NCBI GenBank assembly: GCA_937910785.1 | Contig: CALDLG010000099.1 | Span: 1-13,698 of the forward strand | Source of the DNA: an uncultured Lachnospiraceae bacterium | GTDB taxonomy: Bacteria; Bacillota; Clostridia; Lachnospirales; Lachnospiraceae | Direction of reading: 5' to 3' | Length of the DNA stretch: 13,698 nt | Shown here: in pieces, positions 1 to 5,877 of the stretch | Layout of the letters: each line of letters begins with the position of its first letter | How positions within the stretch are numbered: position 1 is the stretch's first letter | The notes under the pieces: generated by a model | The model's input: only the letters and a program-made list of their open reading frames with translations | Databases searched by the model: none | What the model was told of the DNA's origin: nothing | Made by a program: the position numbers and the translations under genes

Positions 1-2
1 AT

Positions 3-1625
3 TTTCGTGCGATGGCCGGACTTTTTATAGCGGTGTTTCTGTTTTGCCTTCTGCTTGTAGGTTTCTTTTCGGCTATTTATCCGAAAGCGTATTTTCAGAA
101 GACGCATCCGATGAGCGCCATGAAGAAACGCACGATGGATACGGTGGAAAACATTTCCCTGCTGGGCCTGATGGGATTATTCAATTTTTATCCGAATACC
201 GGCGGCATGATGAATGGTACGCTGGGAGACGTCAACTCCGTCCGGCTGGATTTTGAGACCGACCTGACGGTTGAATTTACGCCTTATAGTGAGGAACGGA
301 TTTACTTAAAGAATTTTACCGGAGGAGTTTATCTTCCGTATGAAAATAAGTGGGGGCGGCTTACGGACGAGTACGGCAGGGCGGTTCCGGAGCAGGATGA
401 GACTTTCCGGCTGCTGCTGGAACGATATGAGCGGGGAGAGGAATACGCTGCCAGAGGCATGATGAAAATTACCAATGCGGCCGCGCCGGCCGGCCCTTAT
501 CTGCCTTATTACGCACAGAATACGGAAAAGTCGATCTATCCGGGACAGACGCAGGAATATATCTATTATCCGAGAGTCTCTCCGGATATCTTTTCCGGTG
601 CGGAAGCGGATTCTGTAAAAGAAGCTGGCTCGATGGAGCAGTGGCTGTATGTGCCGGAACAGAATCTTGACGTGGTTGCGTCTTTCTGTCGGGAGGCCGG
701 GCTGGCGGAGGGCCGCGATGTCTTCGAGACGGTGGCCGGACTTGCCGCATATTATCAGGAAGAGATTCCCTACACGCTTCGTCCGGGAAGGACGCCCTAT
801 CGAAAAGATTTTATCAATTATTTTCTGGCGGAGAACAGGCGTGGGTATTGTGCGCATTTTGCCAGCGCGGCAACTTTGATTTTCCGGTATCTGGGGATTC
901 CTGCCAGATATGTTGAGGGGTATGTCATTGATCCGGCAGATCTCTCAGACCATGGCGAACGGCTGGATGTGCGGTACGAGGACTATTACGACGGATATCT
1001 GCCGATCGGAACGACGGCGGTGGTCGCCGTAGATGTGAGCGATGCCAATGCCCATGCATGGGTGGAGGTTTACGACAGTCAGCATGGCTGGCTGACGGTG
1101 GAGGTGACGCCTGCATCGGAAGAAGAGGAAAACGAGGAAAGTCTCTGGCAGCGGCTGCTTCGTTTTCTGACAGGGGATCAGGAGAATAACGCCGCAGAGG
1201 ATGAGGCGGAGACCGCGGAGGAAGAAGAGACCGACGGGGAAAAGGCCGGCCGGGTTACCGGATGGTTTATCCGGGCAGTGGTGATTGTGATTGCAATGGT
1301 ATTGGCGGGACGGCAGGCCGTCATAAGATGGCGGAAGACGGCTCAATATCGGCGGGCGGACCGGAACGAAAAACTCATCTTGTTATATAGGGATTATATT
1401 GCCGGAATCACGCGGAAACAAAATGGATTGACTGGAAGAGTCAATTACGAAGAACAGATTTGCTGGCTTGTCCGGGAGGGCTTCTGGACGGCGGATGAGG
1501 AGGAACGCAGGTCCTGTACTGCGATTCTGGAGAAGGCGGGATTTTCGCAGACGGAAGTGTCAATACAGGAATTCCAGCGCGTGGCCGGACATCTGAAAAA
1601 TCGAAAACGGGCGGACGCAGACTGA
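3..1625 (+). CDS. Transglutaminase-like membrane protein (TgpA type), 5' partial
   Basis: The reading frame is open to the left edge; the first ATG in the window is at 12 but need not be the true start. Counting from that Met, residues 1-22 form a hydrophobic helix, probably the last of the N-terminal membrane segments usual in TgpA-type proteins. A long extracytoplasmic part follows, with a transglutaminase core: Cys280 in RRGYCAHFAS, His348 in NAHAWVEV, and GWLTVEVTP, where Glu364 stands in the third catalytic position, usually Asp. An acidic linker (about 373-408) leads to a second membrane helix at about 413-435 and a cytoplasmic C-terminal part resembling the DUF4129-type tail. The fold and topology are clear; the physiological substrate is unknown, and cell-envelope protein or peptide processing is an inference. 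The stop is 22 bases before the next gene, suggesting co-transcription. Confidence 0.85.
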   Translation, partial: FRAMAGLFIAVFLFCLLLVGFFSAIYPKAYFQKTHPMSAMKKRTMDTVENISLLGLMGLFNFYPNTGGMMNGTLGDVNSVRLDFETDLTVEFTPYSEERIYLKNFTGGVYLPYENKWGRLTDEYGRAVPEQDETFRLLLERYERGEEYAARGMMKITNAAAPAGPYLPYYAQNTEKSIYPGQTQEYIYYPRVSPDIFSGAEADSVKEAGSMEQWLYVPEQNLDVVASFCREAGLAEGRDVFETVAGLAAYYQEEIPYTLRPGRTPYRKDFINYFLAENRRGYCAHFASAATLIFRYLGIPARYVEGYVIDPADLSDHGERLDVRYEDYYDGYLPIGTTAVVAVDVSDANAHAWVEVYDSQHGWLTVEVTPASEEEENEESLWQRLLRFLTGDQENNAAEDEAETAEEEETDGEKAGRVTGWFIRAVVIVIAMVLAGRQAVIRWRKTAQYRRADRNEKLILLYRDYIAGITRKQNGLTGRVNYEEQICWLVREGFWTADEEERRSCTAILEKAGFSQTEVSIQEFQRVAGHLKNRKRADAD

Positions 1626-1639
1626 GAGAAAGGCATGGT
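1622..1639 (+). repeat. 18-base junction repeat, copy 1
   Basis: The sequence CTGAGAGAAAGGCATGGT includes the TGA stop of the transglutaminase-like gene and the Shine-Dalgarno-like GAGAAAGG of the next gene. The identical 18 bases recur at 5854-5871, again spanning a stop codon and the ribosome binding region of the next gene. In this copy ATG GTT AAT TAA follows, a three-codon frame closing just before the real ATG at 1648. Confidence 0.8.
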
Positions 1640-1647
1640 TAATTAAT

Positions 1648-2829
1648 ATGAATTATCGTACTGATAAATATGGAAACAGGATTTCTATCCTGGGATATGG
1701 GTGCATGCGGTTTACCCAGAGCGGGGGAAAGATCGATCTGGAAAAGGCCGAAAAGGAAATTATGGAGGCATACCACGCCGGTGTCAACTATTATGATACG
1801 GCTTATGTATATGGAGGAAGCGAGGATGCGCTTGGCAGGATTTTGGAAAAGAACGGAATCCGGGATCAGGTCAGTATCGCGACAAAGCTTCCCCATTATC
1901 TGATCAAAAAAGCCGACAGTATGGAAAAATATTTTACAGAGCAGCTTCGCAGGCTGCGTACGGATCATGTGGACTACTATCTGATGCATATGCTGACGGA
2001 TGTTAAGACATGGGAAAGGTTAAAGGCGCTCGGTATCGTCGAATGGCTCCGGGAAAAGAAAGAAAGCGGCGCGATTCGTCAGGTCGGATTTTCCTATCAT
2101 GGGAATTCGGATATGTTCTGTGAACTTGTGGATGTTTATGACTGGGATTTCTGCCAGATACAGTATAATTATATGGACGAACATTCTCAGGCGGGCCGGA
2201 AGGGGCTTCATTATGCGGCTTCCAAAAATCTGCCGGTTGTGATTATGGAACCGCTTCGGGGAGGAAAGCTGGTAGGTCTTCTGCCGGAGGAGGCAAAGCA
2301 GCTGATGGAAGCGTATCCGGTGAAGCGCAGTCCTGCGGAATGGGCTTTCCGCTGGCTCTGGAATCAGCCGGAAGTGACCTGTGTTCTTTCCGGCATGAAT
2401 TCGCTGGAAATGGTGAGAGAGAATGTAAGAACCGCATCCGATGCGCAGGCCGGCGAACTGACGAAGGCCGACGAAGATCTGCTTCAGAATGTTGTAAAGG
2501 TCATTAACGCCAGAATCAAAGTCGGCTGTACGGGCTGCCGGTACTGCATGCCCTGTCCCAAGAACGTGGATATTCCCGGAACCTTTGCGGCTTATAACAG
2601 AAAATATACCGAAGGCTCTAAGGCGGCGCTCATGGAATATTTCATGTGTACGGCGATCAGGAAGGATTCTTCCGCGGCTTCCAACTGCATCGAATGCGGC
2701 AAATGCGAGCAGCACTGTCCGCAGCATCTTGAGATCCGAAAAGAACTGAAAAATGCGAGAAAAGAGCTGGAGGGGCCGATTTACAGGATTGGGAGGAAGT
2801 TTGTGCAGTGGTTTAAGCTTTACGGGTAG
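1648..2829 (+). CDS. Aldo/keto reductase with C-terminal 4Fe-4S ferredoxin clusters
   Basis: The 393-residue protein has an N-terminal aldo/keto reductase TIM barrel (about 1-280). The classic tetrad is visible: Asp50 and Tyr55 in YYDTAYVYGG, Lys80 in ATKLPH, and His114 in YYLMHML. The C-terminal part carries two cysteine clusters, C294-C297-C300-C303-P in CTGCRYCMPCP and C347-C350-C353-C357-P in CIECGKCEQHCP, as in the ferredoxin-fused oxidoreductases common in anaerobic Firmicutes. It is probably a soluble cytoplasmic enzyme using NAD(P)H and able to pass electrons to or from ferredoxin; the carbonyl substrate cannot be read from sequence. ATG 1648 is chosen because MNYRTDKYGNRISILGYG matches the family N-terminus. 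GAGAAAGG ends 14 bases upstream, a rather long spacing. The gene lies directly behind the transglutaminase-like gene. Confidence 0.93.
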   Translation: MNYRTDKYGNRISILGYGCMRFTQSGGKIDLEKAEKEIMEAYHAGVNYYDTAYVYGGSEDALGRILEKNGIRDQVSIATKLPHYLIKKADSMEKYFTEQLRRLRTDHVDYYLMHMLTDVKTWERLKALGIVEWLREKKESGAIRQVGFSYHGNSDMFCELVDVYDWDFCQIQYNYMDEHSQAGRKGLHYAASKNLPVVIMEPLRGGKLVGLLPEEAKQLMEAYPVKRSPAEWAFRWLWNQPEVTCVLSGMNSLEMVRENVRTASDAQAGELTKADEDLLQNVVKVINARIKVGCTGCRYCMPCPKNVDIPGTFAAYNRKYTEGSKAALMEYFMCTAIRKDSSAASNCIECGKCEQHCPQHLEIRKELKNARKELEGPIYRIGRKFVQWFKLYG

Positions 2830-2891
2830 GTAAGGTGAAAATGTGCATTCTAAAGGGAAGAAAGAGGTGCGCGCAGTTTGGCGCTATCGAT

Positions 2892-3044
2892 CAGGGCCGT
2901 ATGGCACATAATTTCTTAGGAGGCGCGCTTTCGCTCCGTGAAAAGCAGCAGCGGTACTAAGTTCAAAAGCGGAAAACCGCTTTTTCACTAAGTGCCGGCG
3001 CTTTTCAAGGGCCTCTGCCAGAAATTATGTGCCATACGGCCTTG
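2892..3044 (+). repeat. Structured palindromic element, copy A (core on + strand)
   Basis: This complete copy has a core of about 103 bases (2917-3019) enclosed by a perfect 22-base inverted repeat (2895-2916 with 3020-3041). CAG lies just outside on the left and TTG on the right, extending the stem by two pairs and a G-T wobble. Nested pairings are visible inside the core: GGAGGC with GCCTCT, TGAAAAGC with GCTTTTCA, CGGTACT with AGTGCCG (one wobble), and an apical hairpin AAAAGCGG-AAAA-CCGCTTTT. The core is about 91% identical to the reverse complement of 5244-5347, but the arms are unrelated to those of that copy. No open reading frame or T-run is associated. It may be a MITE-like element or a structured RNA; I do not recognise the family. 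Confidence 0.85.
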
Positions 3045-3061
3045 GCCTGTGTACGCCGCTT

Positions 3062-3151
3062 TTCTTAGGAGGCACGCTTTCGCTCCGTGAAAAGCCATAG
3101 CGGAACCAAGTTCAAAAGCGAAACCAAGCTCAAAAGCGAAAAATCTGCTTG
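3062..3151 (+). repeat. Structured palindromic element, copy C (degenerate, 3' truncated)
   Basis: From about 3065 the sequence follows the 5' half of the copy A core (TTAGGAGGCACGCTTTCGCT, then CCGTGAAAAGC and AAGTTCAAAAGCG). It then breaks down into a tandem duplication of an 18-base unit, AACCAAGTTCAAAAGCGA at 3104-3121 and the same with one change at 3122-3139. It ends near AATCTGCTT. The 3' half of the core and the right-hand arm are absent. It begins about 20 bases after the right arm of copy A in the same orientation. Its end abuts the -35 region of the ABC-F promoter. Confidence 0.75.
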
Positions 3152-3177
3152 CATCGTGTGGAGAAATGTGCTAGAAT
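3149..3177 (+). promoter_or_regulatory. Sigma-A promoter for the ABC-F leader
   Basis: TTGCAT at 3149-3154, a 17-base spacer, and TAGAAT at 3172-3177 preceded by TG plus one base give an extended -10 promoter. The -35 matches the consensus only in TTG. Transcription would start near 3184, leaving about 400 bases of leader before the ABC-F start codon. The -35 lies at the end of repeat copy C. Confidence 0.65.
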
Positions 3178-3328
3178 ACACAGGAATTGTGAAGCATACA
3201 AACGGGGAAAGTGTTGAAGGAAAATCGTTTTGGCTTTGGAATCGGTAGTCTGTGCCGGCAATTCCCGATATGGTATGATCGCATTAAGAATCTGAGATTG
3301 ATATAAAAGAACAGGAAGAGGTGAAAAG

Positions 3329-3583
3329 ATGCGGAAATAGTCTGCTTTTGAAACATGGAGATGAGAAGAAAGGAATGCGGCAGGGCGTCGGGGTGTATGG
3401 TGAATACAGCCAAACGTTCTATGAGGCGTTCTGTTCCGGTCATGTTGTCAAAAGTGGGTCGTTTTCTGTATCGCCCTCTTTTTTTGATGCCTGAAAATGA
3501 TAAAATCCCGCTTTTGTATTGGAATGTGCGCCGGAACGGTATGTCCGGGGAAACGCTCTGCCAGAACAGAAAGGCGGGATTTT
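3329..3583 (+). promoter_or_regulatory. Putative ribosome-mediated attenuator leader: three-codon uORF plus competing hairpins
   Basis: A strong ribosome binding site (AGGAAGAGGTG, 3313-3323) precedes a three-codon frame ATG CGG AAA TAG at 3329-3340. Just after its stop, TCTGCTTTTGA (3341-3351) can pair with TCAAAAGTGGG (3448-3458), which is also the 5' strand of a terminator. The same AAAAGTGGG (3450-3458) can instead pair with CCCGCTTTT (3507-3515). That segment in turn belongs to a 14-base stem, AAAATCCCGCTTTT (3502-3515) with AAAGGCGGGATTTT (3570-3583), which would bury the ABC-F ribosome binding site. Short uORFs with alternative terminators are established regulators of antibiotic-resistance ABC-F genes. 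That this leader works so, and in which direction each pairing acts, is inference from hand-found complementarity. Confidence 0.6.
3450..3485 (+). terminator. Intrinsic terminator within the ABC-F leader
   Basis: AAAAGTGGGTCG (3450-3461) pairs with CGCCCTCTTTT (3472-3482), with one T-T mismatch and one bulged T, around a 10-base loop. It is followed by a run of seven T (3479-3485). It lies between the three-codon uORF and the ABC-F gene, where premature termination would control expression. Its 5' strand can be captured by two other segments of the leader. Confidence 0.6.
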
Positions 3584-3584
3584 T

Positions 3585-5183
3585 ATGGCTAAAATAAGCG
3601 TGTCGAATCTGACATTCTGCTATGAGGGCAGTTTTGAAAATGTATTTGAGCAGGTATCGTTTGTCATCGATACCGATTGGAAGCTTGGATTTATCGGGAG
3701 AAATGGAAAGGGGAAGACAACTTTTCTGAACCTTTTGCTCGGAAAATATGAATATCAGGGGAGCATTCAGGCCCCCGCGGCATTTGATTATTTCCCTTAT
3801 CAGATCGGAGCGGAACAGCTGCAAAGATGTATGTCTGAGTTTTTGAATGAGCTGGCGCCGGATTGTGAGGAGTGGAGAGTTATTATGGAGCTTGAAAAAA
3901 TGAAGATGGATGCGGAGCTGCTCTATCGTCCCTTCCGGACGCTCAGTCATGGAGAGCGCACAAGGGTGATGCTGGCTATTCTTTTTTCCAGAGATCATTA
4001 TTTTCTGTTGATCGATGAGCCCACCAATCATTTGGATCAGGCATCCAGAGAGTGCGTGAAGGAATATCTCCGGGAGAAAAAGGGATTTCTGTTAGTATCC
4101 CATGACAGAGACCTGTTGGATGCCTGTGTGGACCATATTCTCGTGTTAAACCGCGTGACGATCGAGGTACAGAAGGGGAATTTTTCTTCCTGGCAGGAAA
4201 ACAAGGAGCGTAAGGATGCCTTTCAGATGGCAGAGAACGAGAAGCACCGAAAAGAGATCGGTAAGCTGAAAAAAGCGGCGGAACGGGCAAGAGACTGGGC
4301 TGATAAGAATGAAAGAAGCAAAATCGGTTTTGATCCGGTAAAAGAACATGACAGGAGCGTCGGAACCAGAGCCTATATCGGCGCCAAAACGAAGAAGATG
4401 CAGAGCAGAGTCAAACAGATGGAGGAGCGGATTGGACATGAGATCGAGGAAAAGGAGGGTCTGCTTCAGGATATCGAGAATCCGGCGGATTTAAAGATCA
4501 TGCCCCTGAAACATCATAAGGATATTCTGATTCGGGCAGAAAAGTATGGTCTTGGGTATGGGGAAAGAGTTCTGTTTAAGGATTTTGACTTTACACTACA
4601 GCAGGGGGAACGGGTGCTATTGCGCGGAGCGAACGGCTGCGGCAAGTCCAGCCTGATTAAAGCGATCCTGCGGGCGAACGCGCAGACGGTGGAAACGGCG
4701 GGAGAAAATACCGATGCGGAGGCTTTGGAATGGGTGGAGAGCGGCGGAAGAGAAAAATCACAAAACGGCATTTCCGTTCCCGAAGAAACCGGTATCCTGC
4801 GGACGGCCAGCGGTCTTTGCATTTCCTATATTAATCAGGATACCTCCTTTTTGCGGGGAGATTTAAGCGGTTACTGTCGAAAAGAAGGGCTGGATGAAAG
4901 TCTCCTTAAAGCGATTCTCCGCCAGCTTGATCTGGAACGGACGAGGCTTGGCGGCCGGATGGAGGAATTCTCGGAAGGACAGAAGAAAAAGGTGCTGATC
5001 GCGTCCAGTCTGTTGAGGCAGGCCCATTTGTATATCTGGGATGAACCGCTCAACTATATCGACATTTTTTCCAGAATGCAGATTGAAAACCTGCTGCTTC
5101 GCTGCCAGCCTACGATGCTGTTTGTGGAGCACGATGTCCGCTTTCAGGAGAAAATAGCGACGCGGGTAGTGGAAATGGGCTGA
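3585..5183 (+). CDS. Lsa-like ABC-F ribosomal protection protein
   Basis: The 532-residue protein has two ATP-binding domains and no membrane segments, the ABC-F layout. NBD1 has Walker A GRNGKGKTT (38-46), signature LSHGE (120-124, where the family usually has LSGGE) and Walker B with IDEPTNHLD (143-151). A charged linker (about 195-300) corresponds to the P-site tRNA interaction arm. NBD2 has Walker A GANGCGKSS (348-356), signature FSEGQ (462-466) and YIWDEPLNY (483-491). The phrases DTDWKLGFIGRNG and LYIWDEPLNYID closely resemble Lsa(A), so protection of the ribosome from lincosamides, streptogramin A and pleuromutilins is likely; the drug range is inferred. A segment of about 45 residues after NBD2 Walker A looks longer than in Lsa(A). 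ATG 3585 is chosen over an upstream TTG at 3519 for its AAAGGCGGG site and family start MAKISVSNLTF. The regulatory leader upstream fits inducible resistance. Confidence 0.9.
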   Translation: MAKISVSNLTFCYEGSFENVFEQVSFVIDTDWKLGFIGRNGKGKTTFLNLLLGKYEYQGSIQAPAAFDYFPYQIGAEQLQRCMSEFLNELAPDCEEWRVIMELEKMKMDAELLYRPFRTLSHGERTRVMLAILFSRDHYFLLIDEPTNHLDQASRECVKEYLREKKGFLLVSHDRDLLDACVDHILVLNRVTIEVQKGNFSSWQENKERKDAFQMAENEKHRKEIGKLKKAAERARDWADKNERSKIGFDPVKEHDRSVGTRAYIGAKTKKMQSRVKQMEERIGHEIEEKEGLLQDIENPADLKIMPLKHHKDILIRAEKYGLGYGERVLFKDFDFTLQQGERVLLRGANGCGKSSLIKAILRANAQTVETAGENTDAEALEWVESGGREKSQNGISVPEETGILRTASGLCISYINQDTSFLRGDLSGYCRKEGLDESLLKAILRQLDLERTRLGGRMEEFSEGQKKKVLIASSLLRQAHLYIWDEPLNYIDIFSRMQIENLLLRCQPTMLFVEHDVRFQEKIATRVVEMG

Positions 5184-5215
5184 GCGGGCGGGTCTGGTTC
5201 TGCCGTCGGATAAGT

Positions 5216-5375
5216 CAGCCGGGCGGGGCGGCATGCATATCCTGGCGGAGGCCCTTGAAAAGCGCCGGCACTTAGTGAAAAAGCGGCTTTGCTGCTTTTG
5301 AACTTAGTACCGTTGCTGCTTTTCACGGAGCGGAAGCGTGCCTCCAAAGGATATGCATGCCGCCCCGCCCGGTTG
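5216..5375 (-). repeat. Structured palindromic element, copy B (core on - strand)
   Basis: The core (5244-5347, 104 bases) is the reverse complement of the copy A core with about nine differences including one indel. It is enclosed by a perfect 25-base inverted repeat (5219-5243 with 5348-5372) that is GC-rich and unrelated to the arms of copy A apart from the innermost two bases. CAG and TTG again lie just outside on the + strand. The inner stems of copy A are kept. The apical hairpin has different inner bases but still pairs (AAAAGC and GCTTTT around an A-C mismatch, then GC with GC and an AAA loop), which is partly compensatory change. It starts 33 bases after the ABC-F stop codon. Confidence 0.85.
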
Positions 5376-5398
5376 CCGTCCTGCCGGCGGAATTTTCA

Positions 5399-5427
5399 TA
5401 GACTTTGTACGCAGGTTGTGATATACT
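5399..5427 (+). promoter_or_regulatory. Promoter for the 5519-7371 operon
   Basis: TAGACT (5399-5404) and TATACT (5422-5427) with 17-base spacing match the sigma-A consensus in four of six and five of six positions. The expected start near 5434 leaves a leader of about 85 bases before the first small gene. It lies just beyond repeat copy B. Confidence 0.55.
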
Positions 5428-5518
5428 GAAAGCGGTTTTAAATTTTTCGGGCGTAACGCATACGGAGCCTGATGAACACAAAGAGTAATCATCGATTGAA
5501 AAAGGAGGAATTTTGGCA

Positions 5519-5647
5519 ATGGCATCTACAGCTTTTTTACTTCTGGCAGGAGGTCTTGTAGTGATTCTGATTCCTGTCGTTATTTCGGTAGTTTCCGCTG
5601 TTGTTTCCGGCGTGGCGGCGGCCGTTGATGATGAAGGAGAGGACTAA
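5519..5647 (+). CDS. 42-residue hydrophobic membrane peptide
   Basis: ATG 5519 follows AAAGGAGGAA at good distance (an in-frame TTG at 5513 is an alternative) and opens a 42-codon frame ending at TAA 5645-5647. Residues about 5-36 form one long hydrophobic helix rich in Val, Leu and Ala, and the tail DDEGED is strongly acidic. This suggests a single-pass membrane microprotein. I do not recognise a family. It is followed 21 bases later by another small gene and then a polytopic membrane protein, apparently in one transcript, so a role as partner or regulator of the large membrane protein is possible but unproven. Confidence 0.65.
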   Translation: MASTAFLLLAGGLVVILIPVVISVVSAVVSGVAAAVDDEGED

Positions 5648-5668
5648 ACAGAAACGGAAGGTTAGCAT

Positions 5669-5857
5669 ATGAATACATTTCAGTATCAGGTAGTGAGCAT
5701 TGACGGCGATTACGCGAATCTGAAACGGACGGATATCGAAAGCGACGAGCTGAAGCTGGTGGCGCGTGCGCTTCTGCCGCCGGAGATCGCTGAGGGGACA
5801 AGGCTTCTGTACGAATATATGCAGTATCAGATTCTGGACGAAAACAGCGAAGGCTGA
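5669..5857 (+). CDS. Small DUF3006-like protein
   Basis: This is a 62-residue acidic soluble protein. The order GDYANL, then LLPPEIAEGTRLLYE, recalls the small DUF3006 fold, in which a GDYAVL-type strand is followed by a LLP..EG segment; the match is by eye and approximate. The ribosome binding site GGAAGG lies a few bases before ATG 5669. Its TGA overlaps the 18-base junction repeat that carries the ribosome binding site of the next gene. It lies between a 42-residue membrane peptide and a polytopic membrane protein and is probably in the same operon. No function is assigned. Confidence 0.75.
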   Translation: MNTFQYQVVSIDGDYANLKRTDIESDELKLVARALLPPEIAEGTRLLYEYMQYQILDENSEG

Positions 5858-5871
5858 GAGAAAGGCATGGT
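5854..5871 (+). repeat. 18-base junction repeat, copy 2
   Basis: The same CTGAGAGAAAGGCATGGT as at 1622-1639 spans the stop of the 62-residue gene and the ribosome binding site of the next gene. Here ATG GTA TTT TGA follows, and the TGA overlaps the ATG at 5878. Confidence 0.8.
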
Positions 5872-5877
5872 ATTTTG

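Noticed and set aside
2020..2727. 235-codon minus-strand frame inside the aldo/keto reductase
   Set aside because: Entirely antisense to a well-supported enzyme, with no domain signal.
2892..3044. Repeat copies as simple intrinsic terminators
   Set aside because: The long stems lack a following T-run in either orientation and contain a conserved core of about 103 bases, which a terminator would not need. A secondary role in blocking transcription is not excluded.
3104..3139. Possible start of a CRISPR or longer tandem array
   Set aside because: Only two 18-base units without spacers, inside a degenerate copy of the palindromic element.
3355..3597. 80-codon + strand frame ahead of the ABC-F gene
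   Set aside because: Arginine- and methionine-rich, no family resemblance, poor start context, and it overlaps the ABC-F start and the leader hairpins; better explained as untranslated leader.
3171..4031. 286-codon minus-strand frame
   Set aside because: It lies opposite the leader and the 5' part of the ABC-F gene, has no recognisable domain, and its translation looks like an antisense shadow.
2892..5375. Composite transposon formed by the inverted repeat copies around the ABC-F gene
   Set aside because: No transposase or target-site duplication is visible and the copies' outer arms differ, so mobilisation as a unit is not supported.
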